The notes under the pieces are model-generated. The model saw only the letters and a program-made list of their open reading frames with translations. It did not search any database and had not been told where the DNA came from. A stretch of 53,706 nt of DNA from Polaromonas sp. (GTDB lineage Bacteria > Pseudomonadota > Gammaproteobacteria > Burkholderiales > Burkholderiaceae_C), in the NCBI RefSeq assembly GCF_012927485.1, contig NZ_JABBPC010000031.1, positions 1 through 53,706 of the forward strand. Direction: 5' to 3'. A program made the position numbers and the translations under genes. Positions within the stretch are counted from its first letter, which is position 1. Every line of letters starts with the position of its first letter. Positions 26,834-34,100 of the stretch are shown piece after piece.

Positions 26834-28114
26834 TCAGGCCGCTACTTTGCGGGCATTGATTTTTGCCACTTCATCGTCCCAGCCGTCCGTGCGGACATAG
26901 GGGTTGGTGCGCGGTGTGGAAACCATGTTGGGATCAATCTCCAGCCCGATGCCTTCCAGGAAGTTGACCAGTCCGATGCGCTCGATCATCTCGCCGGTGC
27001 GCTCATGTTCCAGCGCGTTTTCAGCAAAAAAGTCGATCGATTTCTGGCCCAGCTTGACCAGTGCCTGGTAATCCTCATCGGTTTTCATCGGCATGAAGGG
27101 TGTCACCACCGTGCCCATCAAGTCGCCGATCTTGAGCGTGCGCTTGCCGCCCATCAAGATCGTCACGCCCTTGTCGATGCCGGTGGCCAGCGCGCCGGTC
27201 ATGACGTTGATGCAGTGCATGCAACGCACGCAATTGGCGTTGTCGATTTCCAGCGACTGCGTGTCGTTCAGGGCGACGCTGGAAATCTTGGGACAGTTGG
27301 AGACCTCCTTGGTCTCCTTGAGCAGGATGGCCTTGGTCGGGCAGCGGCTGACCACATCGTTCACCAGTTCAGTCAAGCCATGCTTGACGAACCACTTGCG
27401 TGCCAGGACTTCATCGGTGCGCATGTTGTCACGCCAGGTGCCAATTACGGCCATGTCCGCGCGCTGGATCGAATTCATGCAATCGTTCGGACAACCCGAA
27501 AACTTGAACTTGAACTTGTACGGCAGCGCCGGGCGATGCATGTCGTCCAGAAAGGTATTGACGACCTGACGATGCGCCCGTGCTTCATCAAAGCACGACT
27601 GTTCGCAGCGCGCGGCACCGACGCAGGACATGGAGGTACGCACCGCCGGGCCGGCGCCACCCAGATCAAATCCGAGTTCATTCAGCTCATCGAAAGCGCC
27701 CTGCACGTTGGCCGTGCTGGCACCCTGAAACATGATGTCGCCGGACTGGCCGTGAAAAGCAATCAGGCCGGAGCCGTGTCGCTCCCAGATGTCACACATC
27801 TTGCGCAGTACATCGGTGTTGTAGTGCATGCCCGCCGGTGGTTGAATGCGCAGCGTGTGGAACTCCTTGGAGGCAGGGAACATCTCGGCGACTTCGGAAA
27901 AACGCGGAATGACGCCGCCGCCGTAGCCAAATACGCCCACTGTGCCGCCCTTCCAGTAGCCCTTGCGGGTTTTGTAGGAGTGTTCGAGTTGACCCAACAG
28001 GTCGGTCATGTAGTCGCTGTCTTTTGCCAGACGTTTCAGACCGGTGACGAAGCTCGGCCATGGGCCGGCCTCCAGTTGGTCGAGCATGGGAGTGTCGTGC
28101 GGTTTTTTGCTCAT
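26834..28114 (-). CDS. dsrA: DsrA, alpha subunit of reverse dissimilatory sulfite reductase
   Basis: A 426-aa subunit and the first gene of the 15-gene dsr operon. It has siroheme-cluster cysteines (MSCVGAARCEQSC, then FKFSGCPNDC) and a ferredoxin domain (NCVRCMHCINVM). GKKST-type variation is not needed here: the order A-B-E-F-H-C identifies it. AGGAG lies seven bases before ATG 28114. The 228-bp region upstream, shared with the divergent accessory operon, contains the second 44-bp operator. Confidence 0.97.
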   Translation of the reverse strand: MSKKPHDTPMLDQLEAGPWPSFVTGLKRLAKDSDYMTDLLGQLEHSYKTRKGYWKGGTVGVFGYGGGVIPRFSEVAEMFPASKEFHTLRIQPPAGMHYNTDVLRKMCDIWERHGSGLIAFHGQSGDIMFQGASTANVQGAFDELNELGFDLGGAGPAVRTSMSCVGAARCEQSCFDEARAHRQVVNTFLDDMHRPALPYKFKFKFSGCPNDCMNSIQRADMAVIGTWRDNMRTDEVLARKWFVKHGLTELVNDVVSRCPTKAILLKETKEVSNCPKISSVALNDTQSLEIDNANCVRCMHCINVMTGALATGIDKGVTILMGGKRTLKIGDLMGTVVTPFMPMKTDEDYQALVKLGQKSIDFFAENALEHERTGEMIERIGLVNFLEGIGLEIDPNMVSTPRTNPYVRTDGWDDEVAKINARKVAA

Positions 28115-28269
28115 GGTGTGTCTCCTGTCAGGGGCGAATGGGGGCGCCGATTGGTCAAGGGGCTGGTTGACGGGTTGCCTCTTCGGGGCTCACTTCTCGG
28201 CCAGCGCTGAGACAAATAGTACGTTTCGCAATGCTGCGCGCGCTATCACCCTCGTTGAGTAGTGAGTGC

Positions 28270-28313
28270 TACCCATTGGGGCTATAGGCCCCCACCCATG
28301 CCGGTAATAGACG
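28270..28313. promoter_or_regulatory. 44-bp bipartite operator, copy 2 (dsrA / accessory operon promoter)
   Basis: On the minus strand it reads CGTCTAT (28313-28307) into TTACCGGCATGGGTG, an 8-bp spacer, and the palindromic half TAGCCCCAATGGGTA (28284-28270). The arrangement, orientation of halves and 23-bp spacing equal copies 1 and 3. The strong half faces dsrA, 155 bp away. On the plus strand, TAATAG at 28305-28310 could be the -10 of the accessory operon, whose first ATG is at 28343. Confidence 0.75.
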
Positions 28314-28342
28314 GCAACGCAGTCATTGCGCCAAATAGAACC

Positions 28343-28579
28343 ATGACGACCATCACACCGCTTGAAAAGTTGACCGTTCCGCTGGGTGGGCAGGTTATCG
28401 AATTGCAGCAGCTGGACTATGCAGCCGGCGGCATGAGCCTGCTGCGCACGCGCATTCGCGAAAAGAGCCGTTTTACGGTGTTTGAGATCGACCCTCAAAC
28501 GGCCCGCTTTTGGGGGGAAGCCTTGCTGCGGTGGGCGCAGACGCAGCCCCAGGCCGGCGCTGCAGGCGACCCGGTATGA
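28343..28579 (+). CDS. hypothetical protein, first gene of the dsr-divergent operon
   Basis: A 78-aa protein, MTTITPLEKLTVPLGGQVIE onward, with the pattern YAAGGMSLLRTRIREKSRFTVFEIDP and an acidic/aromatic tail. It has no cysteines or membrane segments. Upstream in-frame ATG 28298 and GTG 28262 would place the start inside the operator, so 28343 is preferred. Its stop overlaps the next start (ATGA), so it is translationally coupled to the Cas6-like gene. I do not recognise a function. Confidence 0.7.
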   Translation: MTTITPLEKLTVPLGGQVIELQQLDYAAGGMSLLRTRIREKSRFTVFEIDPQTARFWGEALLRWAQTQPQAGAAGDPV

Positions 28580-29190
28580 CGGATTGGAATAGCGCCAGTG
28601 GTGCGGTAACGGACGCGGTGTTTCCCATCGACGGGAAGTCATTGCCGCGTGACCATGCACAGGCACTGCAGCAGGCCCTGTGCGCACAATTGCCCTGGCT
28701 GGAAACCGACGCACTGGCAGGGATACACCCTATCAAGCTGGTACCCGGTAGCGACGAGCCAGCCCTGTTGTCCGGGCGCGCGCGTTTGTTGCTGCGGGTG
28801 GGAGCGCGACGTTTGGATGCGCTGATCGCGTTGCCAGGTCTTGACCTCAGCGTAGAGGGCCATCCGCTGCATCTGGGCGTTCCGCACCGGCGCGAACTGC
28901 AGCCCCATGCCACCTTGTATGCCTACAGGGTGGCAGCGGAAAGTGCAGACGAAATGACATTCATGGCCGCGATGGACCATGAACTGGCCGAACTGGCGAT
29001 CGGCGGCGAGCGGGTGTGCGGCAAGCACCAGCGGATGCGGGTGTCGGGCCGCGTGCTGGACACTTTCAGCCTGATGCTGCACGCGCTGCCCGCGGATCAA
29101 TCGCTGCGTCTGCAACAGTGCGGCCTGGGACCGTATCGCTTGCTGGGCTGCGGCCTATTTGTGCCGCACAAGTCGGCCGCTGCGGTGTAG
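28576..29190 (+). CDS. Cas6/Cmx6-like RAMP protein, not linked to a CRISPR
   Basis: A 204-aa protein that reads along its length like the Cmx6 branch of Cas6 endoribonucleases: VFPIDGKSLPRDHAQALQQAL, GIHPIKL, then a VEGHPLHLGVPHRRELQP core and a C-terminal LRLQQCGLGPYRLLGCGLFVP glycine-rich loop. Cas6 normally cuts pre-crRNA. No CRISPR array and no other cas gene are present here, and the gene is coupled to its 5' neighbour in a sulfur operon. It may therefore be a repurposed RNA-binding or RNA-processing protein. ATG 28576 overlaps the preceding TGA. Confidence 0.75.
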   Translation: MTDWNSASGAVTDAVFPIDGKSLPRDHAQALQQALCAQLPWLETDALAGIHPIKLVPGSDEPALLSGRARLLLRVGARRLDALIALPGLDLSVEGHPLHLGVPHRRELQPHATLYAYRVAAESADEMTFMAAMDHELAELAIGGERVCGKHQRMRVSGRVLDTFSLMLHALPADQSLRLQQCGLGPYRLLGCGLFVPHKSAAAV

Positions 29191-29226
29191 GGACTTCTTG
29201 GGAACTGGGAAAAAAGGAAACAAAAA

Positions 29227-29556
29227 ATGGGCTATCACATCAACGGCTTGGAACTTGAGACCGACGATCAGGGCTATTTGCTGGAGCCCGTTTTTGAAGA
29301 CGAGGCGGTACGCGTCATCGCGCTGGCAGAAAACATCGAGCTGACCGATGCGCACTGGGAGGTCGTGAACTACCTGCGCGACCAATACCGGGAACACGGC
29401 CACACGCCGAGCTTTCGCAACATGCTCAAGGGCATGACCGACATCCGCCCTGAAGTGGACAGCAAATACCTGTACGACCTGTTTCCCATCGGTCCCGCCA
29501 AACAGGGGCCCAAGGTGGCCGCCTTGCCACAACCGCTGGGCAAGGGTGGATATTGA
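29227..29556 (+). CDS. DsrC/TusE-family paralogue without cysteines
   Basis: A 109-aa DsrC-fold protein (MGYHINGLELETDDQGYLLE, LTDAHWEVVNYLRDQY, SKYLYDLFPIGPAKQ). Both sulfur-carrying cysteines are missing: the arm reads AKQGPKVAALPQPLGKGGY. Proteins of this kind have been called RspA and proposed to be regulatory. It cannot carry sulfur as DsrC does. It may bind DsrAB, DsrEFH or DNA. AAGGAAA precedes ATG 29227. Confidence 0.9.
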   Translation: MGYHINGLELETDDQGYLLEPVFEDEAVRVIALAENIELTDAHWEVVNYLRDQYREHGHTPSFRNMLKGMTDIRPEVDSKYLYDLFPIGPAKQGPKVAALPQPLGKGGY

Positions 29557-29562
29557 TGCCCC

Positions 29563-29716
29563 CACGCTTGTCACTGCGTGTACTGCGCTGCCCCCCAAGG
29601 GGGCTGGCCTTGCTTGGGGCGGCCCGGCGCGGCGGCCAGCCCTCACGCTTATCACTGCGTGTGCTGCGCTGCCCCCCAAGGGGGCTGGCCTTGCTTGGGG
29701 CGGCCCAGCGCGGCGG
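29563..29716 (+). repeat. tandem 81-bp GC-rich repeat, 1.9 copies
   Basis: Unit one spans 29563-29643 and unit two 29644-29716, both starting CACGCTT and nearly identical. Each contains the inverted repeat CCCCCCAAGGGGG and a GC-rich hairpin (CTTGGGGCGGCCC). Elements of this look are familiar between genes in Comamonadaceae. The tandem copy sits inside the accessory operon, between the DsrC paralogue and the 205-aa protein, and might act as an mRNA stabiliser or attenuator. Confidence 0.85.
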
Positions 29717-29745
29717 ACGGACTCCCCCACGTTCGCTGGTTTGAT

Positions 29746-30363
29746 ATGGCCAACATCAGAATCAAGAGTCAGTGGTTCCGCACTGGAACCGCCAAAAGTG
29801 CGCAGCAAACCGCCAGTGCGATGGCTTTTATCGTCTGGCGCGTGTCCCAGAACATGCTCAAGCAGATGCGCTCGGCGCACTTTGATATTGACATCGGGCT
29901 GCAGTACTTTGCCTTCACGCGTGAAGTGTTGGTGTTCCTGACCCAGGTAGTGGACCGCATGGCTTTCGAGCGCATGGGGCCTGAGGAACGAGCCGAGTTC
30001 ATCACCGCGTTGGTCCGGCGCGTGGCCGAGGTGTTGCAGGAGAACGAGGATGACCTGCTGGGCCAACCGCCGGCAGGCCAGCCCAGTCATTACGAGGTGT
30101 TCATTGATCTGTTCAATGCGCTGGCAGACCATTACGCCGACTTCGGTTTTGACGCGCAAGGGCCGGACTTTGGCTTTGTGCGCTATCTCGGCCATCGGAT
30201 CGAGGCGCTCATGCCCCAAAAGGACCAACGCTGGGTGCTTGATCAAATCATGGCCACCGAAGTGCCTGAGGCATTGCACATGATTCAACACGCCATGCAG
30301 GACGTGTTGTCCACCGAAGTGCGTGCGCCGCGCGCCGCGCGTGCCGGCGCATCCGGCGACTGA
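29746..30363 (+). CDS. hypothetical helical protein of the dsr accessory operon
   Basis: A 205-aa predicted all-helical soluble protein (MANIRIKSQWFRTGTAKSAQ, then long amphipathic helices such as VLVFLTQVVDRMAF and EFITALVRRVAEVLQENEDD). There are no metal or catalytic motifs and no cysteine. The open frame extends upstream through the repeat but ATG 29746 is the sensible start. It lies between the repeat and the dioxygenase gene (11 bp). Not recognised. Confidence 0.7.
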   Translation: MANIRIKSQWFRTGTAKSAQQTASAMAFIVWRVSQNMLKQMRSAHFDIDIGLQYFAFTREVLVFLTQVVDRMAFERMGPEERAEFITALVRRVAEVLQENEDDLLGQPPAGQPSHYEVFIDLFNALADHYADFGFDAQGPDFGFVRYLGHRIEALMPQKDQRWVLDQIMATEVPEALHMIQHAMQDVLSTEVRAPRAARAGASGD

Positions 30364-30373
30364 GTCCCCAGCC

Positions 30374-31327
30374 ATGGTGGATACTCCCTTCGAGCTGGAT
30401 GCGCAAGCCACCTACCAACGCTGGCGTGATTCCAAACGCGCTAGCCATCCGTTTAGGGCAGAGGACCTGGTGGTGGACGTGGCCGACCCCCGTGCCCTCA
30501 GCGATGCCGAACTGCAAGCGCTGTTGCAGCGCTGCGCCACGGCCAATATGGCGGTCTACCGCAGCCCGGTGCGTGCCCAGGACAAAAACATCCCGCGCCG
30601 GCTGGCGCAGCAGTTGGGGCTGCTCCGACTCGATGGCAACTGGCTGGCCGACGAAGACGGCATTTCGCAAATCGAGGTAGCCGCCCCGGTGGGTGATCGC
30701 GCCGCCTTTATTCCCTATACCAATCGACCCATCAAATGGCATACCGATGGCTATTACCGCCCGCAATCCCGTCACATCCGGGCCATGGTGCTGCATTGCG
30801 TGCGTTGCGCCAGTACAGGTGGTGAGAACGCGCTGATGGATCATGAAATGGCCTACATCGCCGTGCGCGAAGCCAATCCGGACTGGGTGCACGCGTTGAT
30901 GGAACCCGACGCCATGACCATTCCAGAACGGCTGGATGAAGACGGGGTGGCGCGTGCCGAGCAGACGGGGCCGGTGTTTTCTATAGATCCGCACAGCGGC
31001 GAATTGCACATGCGTTACACGGCGCGCACGCGCAGCGTGCAGTGGAAAGACGATGCGCTCACGCGCGCGGCCGCAGCGTTTCTGGCGCGGTTGCTTGAGC
31101 GTGACGGACCGCACATGTTTCGCGTGACGCTTGAACCTGGCATGGGGCTGGTGTGCAACAACGTGCTGCATGACCGTTCAGGCTTTGTTGACGATCCCTT
31201 GCAGCCTCGACTGCTGTACCGCGCCCGCTATCTGGAACGGCTTCGTGCGCCACGCTTGTCAAACCCGGTACTTTCTCCGCTTTACAGGGCAACCAGGCCT
31301 CTTGTCCTTAAAAAATGGCGTCGCTAG
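30374..31327 (+). CDS. TauD/TfdA-family Fe(II)/2-oxoglutarate dioxygenase
   Basis: A 317-aa enzyme of the taurine dioxygenase superfamily, which hydroxylates a substrate using Fe(II), O2 and 2-oxoglutarate. The iron motif H-x-D is in KWHTDGYYRP, and the distal His and Arg fall in VCNNVLHDRSGF and RLLYRARYLERL. The substrate is unknown. In the dsr accessory operon it could act on a sulfonated or thiolated molecule or on a protein, but that is inference. ATG 30374 starts 11 bp after the previous stop. Confidence 0.87.
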   Translation: MVDTPFELDAQATYQRWRDSKRASHPFRAEDLVVDVADPRALSDAELQALLQRCATANMAVYRSPVRAQDKNIPRRLAQQLGLLRLDGNWLADEDGISQIEVAAPVGDRAAFIPYTNRPIKWHTDGYYRPQSRHIRAMVLHCVRCASTGGENALMDHEMAYIAVREANPDWVHALMEPDAMTIPERLDEDGVARAEQTGPVFSIDPHSGELHMRYTARTRSVQWKDDALTRAAAAFLARLLERDGPHMFRVTLEPGMGLVCNNVLHDRSGFVDDPLQPRLLYRARYLERLRAPRLSNPVLSPLYRATRPLVLKKWRR

Positions 31328-31354
31328 CTCTTAAATAATTAGCATAAAAGCACT

Positions 31355-32689
31355 ATGGCCCATCCGTTTGACGTTTCGCGCGCCGCCCAATTACTCGGTT
31401 TGGCGCGCGGGGTTTTGCCGCAACAAGTGCGCGACGTCAGGCTGCCCAGTCAGGAAGTTCCAACGCGGCGGCTGGCTGCGCAAAGCCAGGATCTCGCCGA
31501 CCTGCGCAAACACGTGCAGCGCTACCGCAGCCTGGTGATCGCACTGCAAAAACGTATTCGAGATCTGGCCGTACAGCATCCTGGCGACGCCGCCTGGCGG
31601 GCGCTGGAACAGCAGGTCACCCAGGGTTTGACGCAGGTGCTGGCGACCGAGCCAGTCGATTTGCGGGAGGTGATGGGCACCTCGCTTAAAGTCATGACGG
31701 CACAGGTCACGGTTCGCCCGAGCGGGCACGAATTCTCGGTGGAGGGGCACGCCAATCTGCTGCAGGCCGGTCTGCACGCGGGACTGAAGCTCAACTACGG
31801 TTGCGGCAACGGCAGTTGCGGCATGTGCAAGGTGCGCGTGATTTCTGGTGAAGTGGTTAAAACGCAGCACTCGGACTACACCCTGTCGGAAGCAGAAAAA
31901 GCCCAGGGCTACACCCTGATGTGCTGCCACACCGCCGCCAGCAGCGAACTCACGCTCGAGATGCTGGAGGCCAGCGACCCGCACGATATCCCTGAACAAC
32001 ACATCGTGACCCAGGTGCGCGCGGTCACCGAACTGGCACCCGATACGCGACTGCTGCACTTGAAAACCCCGAGTAGCTACCGGCTGCGCTTTCTGGCCGG
32101 ACAATCGGTGCTGCTGGGCTGGACCTTGCCGGGCCACGACACTGTGCAGACCGCTTACCCGCTGGCCAGTTGCCCCTGTGACGACCGCAATCTGCACTTT
32201 TTCATTGCGCGCGATGCGTCTGATGCACTGGCGCGGCATCTGTTCGCGGGCGACATCCAGCCCGGTGCTGCCGTCACAGTGTTGGGGCCGACCGGTGATT
32301 TTGTTCTGGCCGACGGACACCGCTCGCTGGTGTTTGCTGCTTGCGACACCGGATTTGCGCCAATCAAAAGCCTGATCGAACATGCGCTGTCGTTGGACGT
32401 TGCGCCTTCGGTTTCACTGTTCTGGCTGGCCACGACCAGCGACGGACATTTCTGCAGCAATCAGTGCCGTGCCTGGTCTGAAGCCCTGGACCAGTTTGAA
32501 TACGAACTGGTGTCGCATGCGGATGCCAGCGTCGGAGCCCGGCAGATCGCCCAGGCCATGCGGGCGGATTTGTTTGACATTGACTGCGACTTTTATCTGG
32601 CCGGGCCGCCGGAGTTTATCAACCCATTGCACGAAGAACTGCGCTCGGCCGGCGTGGCGGCGGCGCAAATAGCCATCCAGTTGTTGTAA
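31355..32689 (+). CDS. [2Fe-2S] ferredoxin / FNR-type flavin reductase with N-terminal extension
   Basis: A 444-aa oxidoreductase. Residues 1-110 are a helical extension of no known family. Residues 115-200 hold a plant-type ferredoxin (YGCGNGSCGMCKVRV, then Cys in MCCHTAA). The rest is an FAD- and NAD(P)-binding ferredoxin reductase (LAGQSVLLGWTLPGHD, VLGPTGDFVLADG, FAACDTGFAPIKSLIEHA). It resembles reductases of phenol hydroxylase and CDP-glucoseen systems. Next to the TauD-like enzyme it could supply electrons to it or to DsrAB. The gene starts 27 bp after the dioxygenase. Confidence 0.88.
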   Translation: MAHPFDVSRAAQLLGLARGVLPQQVRDVRLPSQEVPTRRLAAQSQDLADLRKHVQRYRSLVIALQKRIRDLAVQHPGDAAWRALEQQVTQGLTQVLATEPVDLREVMGTSLKVMTAQVTVRPSGHEFSVEGHANLLQAGLHAGLKLNYGCGNGSCGMCKVRVISGEVVKTQHSDYTLSEAEKAQGYTLMCCHTAASSELTLEMLEASDPHDIPEQHIVTQVRAVTELAPDTRLLHLKTPSSYRLRFLAGQSVLLGWTLPGHDTVQTAYPLASCPCDDRNLHFFIARDASDALARHLFAGDIQPGAAVTVLGPTGDFVLADGHRSLVFAACDTGFAPIKSLIEHALSLDVAPSVSLFWLATTSDGHFCSNQCRAWSEALDQFEYELVSHADASVGARQIAQAMRADLFDIDCDFYLAGPPEFINPLHEELRSAGVAAAQIAIQLL

Positions 32690-32693
32690 AGCC

Positions 32694-33104
32694 ATGCCAC
32701 TCAACCCGTTTGACAAGCTCCGACCTACGCTTCCAGCGGCAGCGCCGGGCACTACCTACGCCGATGCGTCATCCGCAGCGCAAAATGCGGCCGTGCCGGA
32801 CTGCGCCGGCGGCGAATCGTTTGCGTTGAGGGTACTGGGGCACAGCATGGTGCCAGAGTTCAACGAAGGCGAGATCATCATCATCGAGCCCGACGGACTG
32901 GCCCGGGACGGCTCCTATGTGCTGGCTTGGCATCGGGAAGAATGGACCTTCAGGCAACTCGTACAGGCTGGCACAGGCTGGGTGCTGCACCCGCTGAACC
33001 CGGCGTTTGCGGATGCGCCGCTGGTCGATCTGAGCGCCGTGCGCGGCGTCATTATTCAGAAAGCATTGCCGGGGCGTCGGCGCGCTTCCAAACATTACAT
33101 CTGA
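32694..33104 (+). CDS. S24/LexA-like peptidase-fold protein, catalytic lysine apparently lost
   Basis: A 136-aa protein lacking a DNA-binding domain. Residues 42-130 match the LexA/UmuD C-terminal fold: VLGHSMVPEFNEGEIIIIEP with the nucleophilic Ser in GHSM, and a WTFRQLVQ strand where LexA has VKRL. The Lys of the Ser/Lys dyad appears replaced by Arg. It would then not self-cleave and might serve as a binding module. The gene follows the reductase by four bases. Function in sulfur oxidation is unknown. Confidence 0.8.
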   Translation: MPLNPFDKLRPTLPAAAPGTTYADASSAAQNAAVPDCAGGESFALRVLGHSMVPEFNEGEIIIIEPDGLARDGSYVLAWHREEWTFRQLVQAGTGWVLHPLNPAFADAPLVDLSAVRGVIIQKALPGRRRASKHYI

Positions 33105-33134
33105 AATCTCGCTCTCAACCCGACGGAGTTATCC

Positions 33135-33353
33135 ATGCCCTATTACATTTACCGCGTAAAACCATTCGCCCAGTTGGAAAAACTGTCCGAATGCGAGGCT
33201 TTTACGCAAGCATCAGAACAGGCCAAGTCGCTGCGTGCGGCCCAGATGGCGGAATCCCCTGGAAAAATCAAAATCATGTTTGCGGACAATGAACTCCAGG
33301 CTGAAGATCTGCTGTGCCAGGTTCGCACGCCAGGGCCTAGAGGCGACGACTGA
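33135..33353 (+). CDS. hypothetical protein, last gene of the accessory operon
   Basis: A 72-aa protein (MPYYIYRVKPFAQLEKLSEC, then EQAKSLRAAQMAESPGKIKI and FADNELQAEDLLCQVRTPG). It has two cysteines and no membrane segment. GGAG lies seven bases before ATG 33135. It ends 14 bp before the convergent dsrE2 stop. Not recognised. Confidence 0.72.
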   Translation: MPYYIYRVKPFAQLEKLSECEAFTQASEQAKSLRAAQMAESPGKIKIMFADNELQAEDLLCQVRTPGPRGDD

Positions 33354-33367
33354 TTCGGCTGCCACTG

Positions 33368-33838
33368 TCAGATGAACAGGCAGACATCGGATTCACCCGC
33401 AAATTTCATGAAGGTGGCAGCCCCGCCATACTCCACCTCCTCGATGAACTCGCTGGTCTCAAACTCAAACAGATCCACCGTCATCTGGCAAGCGACGAAC
33501 TTGACCTCCGCCTCCAGACAGATGTCACGCAACTCCTGCAGCGATGCCACGCCCTTGGATTTCATCTTGTTCTTCATCATCATCGTCGCCATGGATTCCA
33601 TGCCGGGCATCATTTGCACCATGACCGGCATGGGTACCGGCATCGGCATCGCGGGATTGGCCAGCGGGCTGATCTTGACACCGTTCAAACTCTTGCGCAG
33701 CAGTTGCAGACCATAGAAAGTAAAGAAAATCTGGACCTCCCAGCCCAGCGCTGCCGCCGTTGAAGCCAGGATGAATGGCGGATAGGCCATGTCCAGCGTG
33801 CCCTTGGTGGCGATAAGCGCCATTTTTTTTGTTGCCAT
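33368..33838 (-). CDS. dsrE2: DsrE2, membrane-associated DsrE-like sulfurtransferase
   Basis: A 156-aa DsrE-family protein that partners TusA in sulfur relay. Hydrophobic stretches near residues 18-45 and a Met/Pro-rich loop (about 62-90) are typical of DsrE2. Cys107 and Cys117 (VKFVACQMT) are the candidate sulfur-binding cysteines. It is encoded directly downstream of tusA, as in rhd-tusA-dsrE2 clusters, though no rhodanese lies beside it. Confidence 0.9.
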   Translation of the reverse strand: MATKKMALIATKGTLDMAYPPFILASTAAALGWEVQIFFTFYGLQLLRKSLNGVKISPLANPAMPMPVPMPVMVQMMPGMESMATMMMKNKMKSKGVASLQELRDICLEAEVKFVACQMTVDLFEFETSEFIEEVEYGGAATFMKFAGESDVCLFI

Positions 33839-33872
33839 GCGTGTGCTCCGGGGTAAGTGGATGGTCGGTGTC

Positions 33873-34100
33873 TCAGGCCTTCTTGAGATAGAACACGAAC
33901 TTGCTGCTTTCGCTGCCTTGTTCCAGCAACGCGTTGCCGGTCTGCTCAGCGAAGGCCGCCATGTCGCACACCGAGCCCGGGTCGGTGGAAATGACGCGCA
34001 ACACCTGCCCAGAGGTCATGTCGGACAGCGCCTTCTTGGTTTTTACGATGGGCAGTGGGCAGGCCATGCCAGTCGCGTCAAATTCCTTGTTGAATTCCAT
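33873..34100 (-). CDS. tusA: TusA, sulfur carrier protein
   Basis: A 75-aa SirA/TusA protein with the hallmark CPLPIVKTKKAL, Cys14 being the persulfide carrier. It delivers sulfane sulfur to DsrEFH. ATG 34100 is chosen; the open frame extends to 34148 without homology. Operator copy 3 lies 119-162 bp upstream, and a -10-like GATAGA is at 34226-34221. It is co-transcribed with dsrE2. Confidence 0.95.
   Translation of the reverse strand: MEFNKEFDATGMACPLPIVKTKKALSDMTSGQVLRVISTDPGSVCDMAAFAEQTGNALLEQGSESSKFVFYLKKA

Noticed and set aside
26666..28210. 514-codon plus-strand frame opposite dsrA and dsrB
   Set aside because: The minus strand carries DsrA and DsrB with all siroheme and cluster cysteines. 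The plus frame is a by-product of high GC codon use.
28115..28269. Small gene between dsrA and its operator
   Set aside because: No frame has a start with a ribosome binding site or homology. The region reads as leader and promoter.
29563..29716. CRISPR array beside the Cas6-like gene
   Set aside because: Only two head-to-tail 81-bp copies exist, with no distinct spacers, and the unit is a GC-rich intergenic element rather than a 28-37 bp repeat.
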